Positions 1 to 43,796 of a stretch of 64,000 nt of DNA are shown piece after piece. Position 1 is the stretch's first letter. Each line of letters begins with the position of its first letter. The notes under the pieces are model-generated. The model saw nothing but the letters and a program-made list of their open reading frames with translations, did no database searches and was not told the DNA's origin. The DNA is from Unio delphinus (taxonomy: Eukaryota; Mollusca; Bivalvia; Unionida; Unionidae): assembly GCA_029339505.1 (NCBI GenBank), contig JAQISU010000179.1, positions 11,934,501 through 11,998,500 on the forward strand, read 5' to 3'. Position numbers and translations under genes: made by a program.

Positions 1-31454
<31,454 letters not shown>

Positions 31455-32983
31455 TCACTTTAAGATGGACTTATCAATTTATCCTTACTAAAAAAAAATG
31501 TATCCAGTGAACTATTTGTTATACACTGAAAACAATATACTTCCTTTTCTGCGAAAAACACTACAAGTAGATAAATGCAATATCTTCTCAAAAGTTCGTC
31601 CATTACATTTCCTGTTGACGTACGACAAGCAGTCTTAAGACCTTTGCATTCTTCTATTTCACTTCCTGGTGATCCATGGTCTTACATAATGATTATTTCT
31701 TAACCTCCCATCCAATGGTAATATCTATAACGTTTTCGCTTCGGTTCCAATCACTTCGAACTAAGAGTAAAGCATCTAGAATCTGAAAGAAACGAAAGTT
31801 GTTGATATTGTCATTACAATGCCCAGCGTGCGCTAAATCGGTAAAATCAATAACTACGACCGTCCTAACTTGCAGATGAACCATACGATCAAACTGGTTG
31901 CGCCAATCATCGGGCAAAGAATGGCGGTTACGACTTTATATACGATCTATCCGCTGCCAGATTTTCAGCGGAAAAGACGAATCAACACAGTCCCTTTTTT
32001 TCTCCTTCAGATAATGATCGGAACGTTGCCAAATTCTGTGTTTCCTTCTACAATTGACTCAGTTACATGGTTTCATGGAAGATAAAATTATTATATACAT
32101 TTTACCAGGCCATAGTAAATACAAGATTTCTTACGAAACTAGATAAACATATGTTGCAAATAGTCATCTGAATCAAATATTTTCCCAACAGATCTCATAA
32201 ATCAACTTTTCTGATGAACAGTTGCAGACCCCACATAACGTGAATGTTCGCAGGTTTTCCACAAATCGCATGCGCGTGCCTTGCTGAAGTGTTTGACCTG
32301 TAAAATCAAACCGCGACGATGGACAAGTTCTTATCAAGTTTATCAACAGCACATTTTCCAAGGAGACACAAATACCTAGAAGGCATACATCCGTCTTATA
32401 CAAAATAATATTATATTCTTTTTCCACAAAAACGTCATACCAACATATCTGCTCAATTTACTCTATAAACATGGAGAACTGAATATTTGTGTATACTTCA
32501 TTTGAAATCGAAGTGGCGGACACCCTAATTTTAAGTTTCTGAGTTATAACAACGTGAGCACTTTGCAATGTAAAGATTTAAATTAATTATGCCTCGCAAT
32601 TAAAAGAAAACTACCACACGAGTAAAGACAGTTGTAGAGTTATTTCATCCAGCAGATAACAACATTCACTGTTTTGTCTCAGATGGGCTCTCATCTGCGT
32701 AAATTCCCCACCATTTATATAATCATTTCTTTAATGTAGCCAATCCCGACTGTCTTGGTTCAGTTTACTAAAGTTAATGTTTTTCTTTAAACAAACAAAC
32801 GAACTACAATACGTAATTACACGAAAATGAAGATATATTAACTCCAGATAATGACAGTAAATTTAAACAAAATTCTTTGCAGATGAAAAACTAAACTGCT
32901 GAAACCTTTATTGCCATTTTTATCTCATTTGTAACGTTCTAAATTTGAATGGCAATGCCTCCAGGCGATATTACATGCTCGAA

Positions 32984-32984
<1 letters not shown>
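31455..32984. other. Receptor 5' flank; promoter and leader not identified
   Basis: No second gene or convincing core promoter was seen. A splice acceptor-like AG after a T-run (minus strand, about 31488) suggests that the leader may be spliced. Confidence 0.4.

Positions 32985-33043
<59 letters not shown>
32984..33043. repeat. (AAT)n microsatellite
   Basis: Uninterrupted AAT trinucleotides, not next to a recognisable retrotransposon end. Confidence 0.97.
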
Positions 33044-33044
<1 letters not shown>

Positions 33045-33214
33045 TAACGTCATAGACTCTCAGCCTCATTTTTCCAGCCTGTTGGTTGATACTGTTATAT
33101 TAACGATTTTCTTTGTTTAAAATGGGAATTACTTATTTTCTAACGACTTAGTACACTTACGTCAACGAACAAATTAAATTTTGAATAAAAACTGAACAGT
33201 GTATAAACTAAAAA

Positions 33215-33426
33215 ATATTTTCAACGTTTTATATAAAATAAATGTGTCACCACTCACCAGCTGTCATTAGTATTCATGATAAACATATTTTCAACGTTTT
33301 ATATAAAATAAATGTGTCACCACTCACCAGCTGTCATTAGTATTCATGATAAACATATTTTCAACGTTTTATATAAAATAAATGTGTCACCACTCACCAG
33401 CTGTCATTAGTATTCATGATAAACTT
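33215..33426. repeat. 70-bp tandem triplication, nearly perfect
   Basis: AATGTGTCACCACTCACCAG recurs at 33241, 33311 and 33381. Divergence between units is minimal, so expansion is recent. Confidence 0.97.
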
Positions 33427-34624
33427 ATTTTCTTTCTTCCGATCCAGAAATTTAACTCTAAACAAACGTGAAAGCATGTTAAACTTAGTTTTCGTTAATT
33501 CAATTATATAGACCATGAATTTCTCTAATATTCGTTACTTACAATAATACGACTCCACGAAGGATGTGAAACGACTATTGAATCCAGTCCGATAGAACAG
33601 TTCATCAAAGTTACCGTCGCAGAAAATTAAACTAATCACGCTGTTCAGTGGTAGGTATGTCCTTTCGAGCTAATGACAGTATTGTACCAGAATTTTATAA
33701 AAGAAATACAATATATATCTCAGTTCTAATTCTTACCCCTAACTGGTTTCCTATATGCCATCAACATTCTGAACAGAGTACTTACGCAGATAGCACGCTG
33801 TTACGAGTCAATTGCAGCCACGTGAATGTCAGTAGACTCTCGTACTGTTTGATAACAGAGCGGAAGAGAGAGCCAGCAGCCTTCATCAAAGTGGTTTTCC
33901 TCTAAAATAGCAGGCTGCCATTCGTAGTTCGCTGTAAAACTAATTCAAACGCCAAGTCAAAGTTACAGCATGGCATGAGGAGTTGCAAATTAATCGTCAA
34001 AAAAGTATCGATAAGAAAGCCTTGTCTGCAGTGCGCTTCGCATAGTTGAACATCAACAATTGGGGAAGAAAACATCAAAGTTGAGCAGCTCGATGAGTCA
34101 AAATCAAAGACTAGTGAAAACTATATGCAAAATAAATTAGCTCGTCGTTCCATTTAAGACAACTGATCAAATGCTGGACTTGCTTGCCTAAACGGTCGAA
34201 TATTCTTTTGCAATCAAATGTTAGATACCGACCAGAATAGACAAACACCTGCAGTCTTTTATTAACTCAGATTCAATTAATTGACAGTTTTTGATAATAT
34301 TCAATTTTTATCAGGCAATTGTTTACTGGTAAAAGGTTCCACCAAATATTCATGTATTGAATTAAATACCTTTCTTTTAAAGCAGCAGTCTATCATTGAA
34401 TACACTTAAAATCTATTTAACATAAACTTCGGGAGGTGTATCCTTGTTATATTGTTATTGTTGTTTTTATTGTTGCTGTTTATTTAAATATTTTCCTACT
34501 CTTCTTTAAATTTAACATTTGACACATTCGACCTTTGGTCTTGAATAATTTTTCACCCCTACTTATATGCATATGTGGTCGTCAGATCTTCACGAACGAC
34601 TGCGGAAAACTGATTTTAATCAGA
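33427..34624. other. Intergenic or upstream, nothing recognised
   Basis: No recognisable coding exon or element. Confidence 0.45.
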
Positions 34625-34796
<172 letters not shown>

Positions 34797-34908
34797 TTGT
34801 TGTTTCTTTAACAACAATATTAAATTTATTGGTATTATTATCATTTAAAAGGGTAACATTAATAATTACAAATTAATAGTACAAATTGTGATATAGTGTG
34901 ATAGTGTG

Positions 34909-34926
34909 CAATAAATAAATAAATAA

Positions 34927-35019
<93 letters not shown>

Positions 35020-35035
35020 CGTGTGTGTGTGTGTG
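34909..35035. repeat. Compound microsatellite (AAAT)n(AT)n(GT)n
   Basis: Three adjoining simple repeats. Confidence 0.97.
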
Positions 35036-35235
35036 ATGATGGATGGACGGGGTTGAATTTACAGTCAGAAGTTGAAATAGGTATAGTTATGTCAGGGAAT
35101 AAGAAAGATGCAGATTTCAGAAGGAACGAAGATCACAGTCATATAACAGTGGCTTCATGCGAAAGATATATATTTATACAAAAGAATATTTATATTTCTG
35201 TAATATTGATTACACCTTTTCAAATCCCATTTGAG

Positions 35236-35500
35236 GTGGTGTGTGTGTGTGTCTATGTGTTTGAGAGTTTTAACGTAGCTTTGACAAATTTTCAATCATA
35301 TCGCTTTGATGTCTGCACTGGTGTCTAGCATCATGTCCCACCAAGTCACATTATCCTGACACCAGGCCGACCAGTCATAACACTAACCTATTAATGTTTG
35401 AAGCCATGCGAGGCAGCTCATATAACCATTTTTGTAAGTCTTTGTTATGACTCGCCTGGGATTCGTAGCCGAGAACCCCCACATCATAGGACATCGGGGT
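35236..35500 (-). mobile_element. tRNA-derived SINE, type 1, copy C
   Basis: The body matches the other copies (CGAGGCAGCT, TGACACCAGGCCGACCAGTC, CATCATGTCCCACC). The head near 35455-35490 is decayed. The tail side abuts a GT run (35238-35252), again a (CA)n tail. Confidence 0.82.
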
Positions 35501-35544
35501 GGTCACATATAGTGTTAAAGAATTCTATCTCACCTGAATGCCAA

Positions 35545-35700
35545 AATGCCATCCGTCTGAGGAACCTTGTACGTCCGACAACGTCCATTTGAGGTAACCT
35601 GAACGTCACATGCCGTGCAGTCGAGGTTGCCTAAAGGTTATATTCATTCAAGGTTATCGGAACGCGTGACGACATCCATTTGAAGTTTTGACATACTTGT
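35545..35700. repeat. Degenerate tandem repeat
   Basis: Recurrent CATCCATTTGAGG-like and AACCTGAACGTC-like blocks about 30 bp apart. Confidence 0.55.
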
Positions 35701-35719
35701 ATGATTCTGTCTTGTTGAT

Positions 35720-35850
35720 GATGTTACATCGATCGATCAAGTTGATCGTTCTACATCGATCTGTTAGTTACATCGACCGTGTTAATCGTGTTACATAGAT
35801 CGTGTTGTTTACATCGATCGTGTCAATCGTGTTACATCGGTCGTGAATAA
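35720..35850. repeat. Degenerate tandem repeat rich in TTACATCGATCGTG
   Basis: TTACATCGATC and GTGTTAATCGTG-like blocks alternate with an irregular unit of about 17-35 bp. Confidence 0.7.
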
Positions 35851-35859
35851 CAACAGCAA

Positions 35860-37429
35860 AAAAAACCCCTCTGCAAATCTGACTTTGATTGAATATACAT
35901 TAATGAAAGAAGTATCTTGTATTTGACGGTCCGTTTGCTTATTAAAATATGAAAGCATTCATACTAGATCGGTGCATTTCAATGACACAAAGACAAAACG
36001 TTTTGTAATTGTAAAGTCCTAGTCAATTGAATGTTTAAAGACTCAGTAAGAAAAAATGAACCTCATATTTTTTTTAAAATTACAATTATTGCGGTGTTCT
36101 ATTTAGGTAAAATGCGCTGTTTTAATGCAGTTAAGGACGTGCATTACTGATTCATTTCAGAGTACATGCCAATTGCTCACGTAACTGAAGAAACCGATAC
36201 AGCCAACCCGACGCGGATAATGTTGTTAATACAATTATATATAAAAGTTCAGACAATGCTGTATTACAGCAACATCGAAAGTAGCACATACATACGTATA
36301 ACAAATGGAATCACGTATCTTTGGCAAGGTCATTTACAAATTTGACAAGTTTACGGCAATTTGACTCTTTAATATTAGCTGACGTTCCGATGCTTTTGGA
36401 GCCGTTTTTGCGAGGTTCTTAGAATCACATATTTCAATATTTCCCTAAACAATGGGCTTTACCCCATCGACTTCATCACTGCATATAGATAATGAGCTGA
36501 TGTGATACAGAAAAATACAAACAAAGCACTAATTTAACTACAACACACATGTATCATTGTGTAAGATATGCCCAGTGAAAGAGTATAATTAGACAGGAAT
36601 TCAAAGCTTTCATATCTTCTTCGAAATAATCTGTATAGGCTATGTACCGCTTGAAGCAGGTATTTCATGGATTATAGACATCGGTTGGAATTGGTTGTGC
36701 TCTTTACACGTGATGTTATTTGACGATTCAGAATTAGTAAAGATCACGTGAACATTATCAGGTTTGCTTTGATCTAAAAACTGAAAGTGTTCTGAACTTT
36801 TGAAGTTGTGCTTGAAACATGATATAGTAATTTTTAATTATCATTTGGCAACGCACATCTGCAATTATTTTCAGATACTGCATTTGCAAAATTTGGAATG
36901 TTAACCAGCTGAATATATTGTAGTTTCAGCATCGTGCTTGAGAATATCAGCAATATTGTAATGACATTGACGTTACGGTTGACTGATTCAGTCTACTTGT
37001 ATTTTTACTATAAACGTGTTATAAAATTCAGCCATACTCACACATCACGACATTTTTCTCCTTCTCTCTCCATCTATTACACTTATATGTAGGGTTACCG
37101 AATGGGAAGAATAACGTTTACGTTAATAAAAGCTTTTGACGTTTAAATATTATGAAATTTAGATGAATTAATAAAGTAAGGCCTAACCTAACTTTACGTA
37201 TCGCGATACAGAAAACCGGAACGAAATTTAATGATATATTTGTCAGTGTTATTAAAGCAAGTCTTACATTTCATGTAAATGAAACAGAAAAAAAGAAACG
37301 AAACCAACAGGTTTTTTAAAATCAAACTATGTTGCATGTCTATTAGTTATAACGAGAGATCTTGAGAAGCAATTACAGTATTGTGAATTTAATCCACAAT
37401 AATCTTAAATGTCCCATCCCCAGTCCAAA
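35860..37429. other. Nothing recognised
   Basis: AT-rich non-coding sequence. Confidence 0.45.
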
Positions 37430-37595
37430 AGTATGAAATGTACCGAAATAATTCAAACAGTCTTTAATATCCCAATGTACCAATAGTCTTGAATGTCCTG
37501 ATGTACCAATAGTCTTGAATGTCCTGATGTACCAACGATTTTTAAATGCCTGATGTACCAACGATTTTTGATGTGCTGATGTACCACTATAATGC
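37430..37595. repeat. 26-bp tandem repeat, about 5 copies
   Basis: Units start GTACCAATAGTCTTGAATG or GTACCAACGATTTTT and end TGCCTGAT or TGTCCTGAT. Confidence 0.88.
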
Positions 37596-38660
37596 AATGC
37601 AAAATATATTTTAATGAGTTCTCTATACTTTTATGATAATTTTTTTCTTTTAAACTCAGTGATCATGTAAGTATTTCCAATGATATTCTAAATAATTCCG
37701 CTTGATGTATATCAGAACATAACAGCAAGCTCTAATCAGTGTTTTCCAAAGTCTGAAATGAGACAAGAATGAATAATTGTTTACCAATCCCCATAAATAG
37801 CCTTCTTGAACTACAACGCATTATTTTGCTCCGGAAAACCTAAATTTTCAACTGAAGTTATACTAATTATTGAACTCAACCCATAATACATGTTTTGGTT
37901 ACTACTTTACTTTAAATACAAATTTAGGTGGATATTAACTCCATTCTTAACTCTCAATTACGATTTTTAAAAAGATCATGTACGCAATATAAATTAATTA
38001 TAAATAACAAAAGAAACATGCACCTTTGAAATAAAGCTTGACACATTTGCATGAATTCAAGTCACAACAAATATAACATGATTGCGAGAAGGAAACTAGG
38101 TTAATGATGGTATCAAATTAATCAATACAGCTAATTTTGATCCAAGAGGCTGTTGGAGAGAGATTGCAAAATATTTTTTAAAAATATGTACCATGAATTG
38201 AATCAAGCACAAATGTCCTTTTTGAATATTTAAGTAACGTTTATCGTTGCCATGAAATAATAATCAACAATTCTCCAGATGTTGGGTTAGTGTTGATAGA
38301 CATTGAAATAATCGATACAGACCTAGACATAGATATTTCATGAGATAAAATATGTTTTTGCATAAATTATCCGATAATGGGATTAGTTCAGTTATGGTAA
38401 AGGCTTACGGGCTGTCTGTAATTCTGCAAATGCGTGTGTACGACGCATCTACATGTTTTCAGATTTTTTGCCATTCATTATTTGACTTACACCAAGAAAA
38501 GCCGCTTTCAACACTAGTTTTTGCATTTTTATAAGCTCTGTTGTTATTAACAATACAGCAGAATATAAATGACGGTTTATATCTAGCTGATTTATCGTTA
38601 TTTTGTTGACACATGCAGACGATGCAGTAAAGTTTGAAAAAGAGACTTCTTACGAGACTG
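37596..38660. other. Nothing recognised
   Basis: AT-rich non-coding sequence. Confidence 0.45.
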
Positions 38661-38685
38661 TGCTCTTAAAATAAGTACCAAGTAC

Positions 38686-38742
38686 TGTCAAAAATGTTAC
38701 TAACAGCTGCCTCAGTTGATGCTCAGCATTAAGAGGTTAGTG

Positions 38743-38745
<3 letters not shown>
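38686..38745 (+). mobile_element. SINE type 1, copy D, left part (interrupted)
   Basis: It carries ACTAACAGCTGCCTCAG, GCTCAGCATTAAGAGG and TTAGTG of the SINE body. It breaks off into the (AAT)n tail of the inserted retrotransposon; the continuation is at 40450. Confidence 0.8.
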
Positions 38746-38803
<58 letters not shown>

Positions 38804-38807
38804 TAAT

Positions 38808-38868
<61 letters not shown>
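38746..38868. repeat. (AAT)n microsatellite, tail of retrotransposon copy D
   Basis: AAT array with two small interruptions, abutting the retrotransposon 3' end. Confidence 0.95.
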
Positions 38869-38869
<1 letters not shown>

Positions 38870-40449
38870 CAGGACTTTGTATTACGCCTAATCGTTCGAA
38901 GCTCTAAGCGCTTTACACCATCTATAATGATATGACTACAATATAGAAAAACAAATGACAAAAACAATGAAATTGGAAAACATAAAAACATGTTGAAAAC
39001 ATATAACAAACAAAAAATTATTAGGTCTCTAAGTTTGTCCCTGCAGTCGAAACAGGTGAGTTTTAAGAGCACTTTTAAAAGGGACCACTGTGTCTTTCTT
39101 TGTGTCTAATTTTAATGGGCAATTCGTTCCACGTCGCCGGGCCCTGGTATGCAAAAGAACGTTGTCCATATGACTTTCTTTTTCACAGTGGGAACAATGA
39201 GTATACGATTGTCAGAAGAAGAGCGTAAGTATCTAGCTGGTGTATACACATGGGTGAGGCTGGGTTGGTATGTTGGACTGGAGTCTGTCAGTGAAACATA
39301 GCACAGACAACAAATTTTGTGTTTGATTCTGTATCGAATTGATAGCCAGTGTCGGGTACAGAGCAGTGGTAAGGTGTGCTCTGATCGAGGTACTCTAAAG
39401 ATGATGCGTGCAGCTACGTTTTGAACTTTTTGAAGTTTCTGGAGTAAATATTCTGATGAACTAGACAGAATTGAGTTACAATAGTCCAGTCTTGAAAGTA
39501 CTAATGAACACAAGGTTTCAGTGGCATCAACTGAAATATATTTACGAATGGAACTGATGCATCTCATTTCAAGATATGTAGCCTTGCTTATGTTCATGAC
39601 ATGTTGGTGCAATGTGAGAGTACTGTCTAGGGTAACGCCTAGGTTTCGTACTGACTAAGAATTTAATGTTAGTGTTGCTGATATTTATTGTCTGAGGTAA
39701 AGGATGTGAATGAGAAAGTCTTTGTGTTGTGATCAGAATAGCCTCCGTTTTATCATCATTCATCTGCAGCTTGTTACTTGTCATCCATGATTTTACATCA
39801 TAAATTCACCTCTCTATTCCATGGATGGTAGCATCAACTTCAGTTGTGTTTCTAGACTTGTATATTTGGGTGTCATCAGCGTACAATTGGTGCGACACTG
39901 GGTGATGACACTTGAGAGCGGCTGAGAGTATAGAATGAAGAGAACAGGTCCAACAACAGATCCCCGTAGAACACCACAACATACGTCAACTGGGCTGCAA
40001 TATATTCCATTTGCAGATATAATTTGTGTCCTGTTGACTAAGTAGGACTTGAACCATTGTAAGGCAATATTCTGAATGCCGAATACATGCTGGAGACGGC
40101 GAAGTAATATATCATGGTCTATTGTGTCAATGCTGCAGATAAATCCAGTAGAGTGAGGATTGTAATCTTTCCACTATCCAAAGCACAGAGAATGTCATTA
40201 AATACTTTCAGAAGAGTAGTTTCCGTACTGTGGCAAGGGCGATATGCAGACTGTACATTGCTACAGAGACTGTTTGAATTCAAATGAGATACAAGTTGGG
40301 TTACAATAACTTTTTCTAAGACTTTTGATACGAATGGTAGATTAGAAACTGGGCGGTAGTTCTTTAAATCGTTATGGTCAATTGTTGGTTTCTTCAGCAG
40401 AAAAATGATGGGAATTCCCCCGATGAGAGAGTGAGATATTAATAACATT
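38869..40449 (-). pseudogene. CR1/L2-like non-LTR retrotransposon, copy D (5'-truncated RT)
   Basis: The most complete copy of this family here. In element order, the minus strand reads NYRPVSNLPFVSKVLEKVIV, AYRPCHSTETTLLKVFNDIL, LLDLSAA with an early break, a gap where the FADD region should be, NKLQMNDDKTEAILITTQRL, LDYCNSILSSSSEYLLQKLQ and WLSIRYRIKHKICCLCYVSL. The C-terminal tail is partly out of frame. It is broken by several frameshifts and stops and truncated at the 5' end, so it cannot move by itself. It sits between two parts of one SINE, with possible target duplication TGATA at 38741-38745 and 40450-40454. Confidence 0.9.
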
Positions 40450-40530
40450 TGATAGGAATGGTCGGCCTGGTGTCAGGATAATGTGACTTGGTGGGATATC
40501 GTGCTTCATCTAGGTTTGGTTTTGTATCGA
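40450..40530 (+). mobile_element. SINE type 1, copy D, right part
   Basis: It resumes the SINE body at GGTCGGCCTGGTGTCAGGAT and ATGTGACTTGGTGGG, exactly where the left part at 38745 stops, then degenerates. Confidence 0.78.
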
Positions 40531-42216
40531 AAAATGGTTCATGTGCACAAACAAAAAACACCTAAGGATTTGATGGAATATAACTCTTTTAATTTTAAAC
40601 AAATTATTTTGAATGCAATGTTGGAGCTGAAAGGAAACAAAAATTATTTAAACTGTCTGGGATCTGTGCCATATTTTATGTCAAAGATTTGTGGTTTCCA
40701 TCCAGGAAAAAATGTAAAGAAAATTGATATACAATTTTGCTTACTATTATTGGGAATTTATGCAATCTATTTATTTTGATGTTGTCTCTAATGAATTGAG
40801 GAGATGCTCGTTGTCGTTAATTAGAAAAATGAGCCTTTTAAAATTCTGGTCACGAATATAGTTCGAGTTTTACAATTTATATTATGTTAACGAGAGTCTT
40901 GTATCATGAATATGTATTATTTATTTGATGCAATGGATTCTCCAAGTAAAATAATTGTGATAATTCACCAGAATAAATTATGATGAATAATTTTACTGTC
41001 GCGTCGATAGCAATATAGGCGTGAAATTTGAATCTGTTCCAGATGATTGTGTTGCCTATTAGTAAAGATGGCCGCCTCCTGTTCAAAACGAATAGACATC
41101 AAATCAAACATGAAACCAATGGTAATTTTTCATGACGTCCTAATTTACTTTAAGTTAGGAAGGAGAATTGTGTTACTGTTTATATCTTCTAGCTGAACAA
41201 TCACAAAACAGCCGAACATACATGGTAAACAAAGCGAGGTCCAGGAAGAAATTTGCTATATCAATCTAATATACAATACATATTGCAAGCATATATGTTT
41301 TTGCATACCGTAAAATGAAAGTTTTTTTGCTACGAATGAATAACTGACGTATAGTATCTCGTGGGGGAACAATTAAAATATATGCGTCATAAAGCTCGTG
41401 TGACGCAAATATCCTCTATTTAAGGAACACATTGATATCAATAAGCAATCAAGTTAAAAGATGCACTAATTATATTTAGGTCAGGGTTGAAATATATCAG
41501 TACAAAAATGGGTAAGGCAATGCGATGGAATGAACACCTACTTAACAGGTGTAAAACGAGAGCCGTAAATAACGAATATCGTTTTGCTTTCACCTGATGG
41601 TTCATTTGATAAGGAATTGAGAAGAAAATGTTTATTATGATAATATTGTTATTACAAAAAAGAGAAAAACTAAAACGATTATGGATGCAAATTCAAATAG
41701 AATATTATATGCATTATCTAAAAATAAATAATATATATGCAATTATAAGTATATTGCATTCTATGAATAATGTATTTAATTAACGTAGTCAGTACATTTA
41801 TTTTAATACTTACTTATAATTTATTGCACTGAATAAAATCAGAATTATATTTAATACTAGTAGATATATGTTACTTGTCCCCTGCAGTAAATCATTTTTG
41901 CATCCTTACTTGCGTTGTCAGATTGATACTAAAAAAAAGTTTGTGTTCTGTTCTGCACAAGTGTACTCAGCAGATTGTACTTATACACACGTATAAGTCG
42001 AATCAAGTTTGTGTTGTGTTCGTTTCAAATTTACTCGGCAGATGGTACTATATTGTAAGTGTTAGTTCAATTGATTAAATATAGTTTGAATAACACACGC
42101 TGCCACTTGTTGGGCCCTCTTTGTATATTATGGCTGTTCCGCCAGGCATGACGTCATTGCGGCCAGTATATGTTAATATGCTAGTAACTAAATATAGACA
42201 TGCTGTCATTCGGAAC
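40531..42216. other. Nothing recognised
   Basis: AT-rich. A 98-codon plus-strand frame at 40483-40779, whose start overlaps the SINE remnant, has no recognised domain. Confidence 0.45.
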
Positions 42217-42228
42217 CAGAGGCGTAGC
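42217..42228 (+). repeat. CAGAGGCGTAGC motif, left
   Basis: It is followed by GCGCCCGGGGAC. An inverted relative, CAGAGGCATAGC, lies on the minus strand at 50019-50008, with GTCCCCGGGCGCC just inside it. The I-like element lies between. Confidence 0.45.
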
Positions 42229-42833
42229 GATGATATTTTGCGCCCGGGGACGAACTATAAAATTGGCGCCCCAGCGATCTTGTGACAGATTTATTACCCT
42301 TGTTTACTTATTATAATGTACGTTGCAAGCCTCATTTTGGCGCCCCTGTACCTGACTGACTGACATTATGTGTTTAAAGTGATTCGTCCCGAGGGCTCTT
42401 ACCACTGTTTTATCCGTCAAAAGACGGTTATTTACTTTATCCTGAGGGTGGGAATGGAGCCGCCACCCTGCATGAGTTTATGTGTTCATGGAACACTATT
42501 TACTTGGGCCGTCACATCGGAGTAGCTATTGAGCTACTACTGTGTGATTGTAGGGCCACATACTATATGAGTGGGAATAGTTCCAGCACACACTCATATT
42601 AATTCATTCTGTTTCTGTTTGGTCGTTCAGGACGTGTTAAGCACGTGTAGTTGCTGCGGGTGTTTAGTGGGCGAGGCGAAGTGCCTGGCAGGGGCTGCTT
42701 CTTTGGACGTATCCTATCCCTATTTATTTACTCTGTGCTGTTCCTTGAGTGTACAAAGTTTGTGTAACAGTGTTTTGTGATGTTAGGTGCTCAGTGTGCG
42801 TTTAGATGTTGTTTTCCTAATATTTTTTTATAC

Positions 42834-43108
42834 GCAACCTTGTGTTGCTGTGTCTGATGATCTGGTCTTTGATCACCTTATATACACTATTTGGGGGTCT
42901 AGTTAAGTCATATCTCTTGAGTTGTTTGGTGAACTTTGCAGCTTTGTGCTGCTGGGCCTGATAGTCTTGGACTTTTGACTACCTTATATGTTCTAATTTT
43001 GCTGGGCCTGTATTAATTTCTTCCTTATTCTATTTGGTGTGCGACCTTGTGTCGCTGGACCTGATAGTCTTTGGATTTTTAGACTACCTTATATGTTCTA
43101 ATTTGGGG
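42834..43108 (-). repeat. Triplicated two-hairpin module in the 3' UTR (unit 103-104 bp)
   Basis: Units start at 42834, 42938 and 43041. Hairpin 1 has stems GCAAC/GTTGC, GCAGC/GCTGC and GCGAC/GTCGC with 5-base loops. Hairpin 2 has stems TGATC/GATCA (42858-42875), TAGTC/GACTA (42962-42981) and TAGTCT/AGACTA (43065-43086). The spacer is nine bases, ending CTGA. CCTTATAT follows hairpin 2 within about a base in every copy. Stem changes are compensated on the other arm. Confidence 0.85.
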
Positions 43109-43490
43109 TCTCTATCATATTTCTCTATCTAGTTATAGTGCTCCGGTCTCGGTGCACCTGTTGGTTCTAGTTAAGCTTTTTGAGTGATTGATACGTATGT
43201 TTTTAACACTGTACACTTGGTTGTACTCCTAATGAGAAAGTGTCTAGAATAGAAAGAAGGGAGAGTAGAGTGTTGACCTACATCCTTACTGCCTATGATG
43301 TTTTTTATTTTGCGTCATCTTGTTATTTCTTGAGATGTTATTTATTGGGTATTTTAATTATGTTTTTTATGACCTGTTAGTGTTGTAGCTCTTTATTCCC
43401 CTTTTAGTTTTATTGTGACCCTATTTCCATATTTGTTTTGGCCCCTTGATTTAGTTCAGGTGTGTGGTTCGGTTACTAGGTAGTAGCAAT

Positions 43491-43665
43491 GGGTCCCTGC
43501 GGGAAATGTCCCGGGCCGTTAAGCGACACGTCAAGGATTGTCCATTTCCACACCCAGTCACCTCCCCACGGCCGGTCCGTGAGGCGCGGCGGCCAGGCAA
43601 TAACAAAGGACCTCTGCCGGAAGTATCCGGGGCCGTTAAGCGACACGTCAAAGGTATCCCTTGTT
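43491..43665 (-). repeat. Duplicated hairpin plus GCCGTTAAGCGACACGTCAA block (about 117 bp apart)
   Basis: The stem CGGGA/TCCCG (43500-43513) and its counterpart CCGGA/TCCGG (43617-43630) are each followed at once by GCCGTTAAGCGACACGTCAA. One pair is swapped on both arms. Confidence 0.85.
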
Positions 43666-43796
43666 AGACCCAGTTTCCACACCCCGGTCCTGGCCGTTTC
43701 TTGTTTCCCTGTCCTAAAGGGGCTTTTTAATGTATTATATGTAAGCATTAGGGTCCTGTTTTGTTGTTTGTTGGGGTTAGGATTTGATTGGATAAT

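Larger units (their letters stand above)
42400..43796 (-). other. Presumed structured 3' UTR of the I-like element
   Basis: A non-coding stretch of about 1.4 kb, with the same T/G-rich composition as the element, full of short perfect stems. Examples are CCGTC/GACGG (42414-42427), AGTAGCT/AGCTACT (42521-42538) and GTGCTCC/GGTGCAC with one mismatch (43138-43157), besides the repeated modules listed separately. Confidence 0.6.

Noticed and set aside
33648..33905. 85-codon plus-strand frame as an extra gene upstream of the receptor
   Set aside because: No signal peptide, domain or exon support.
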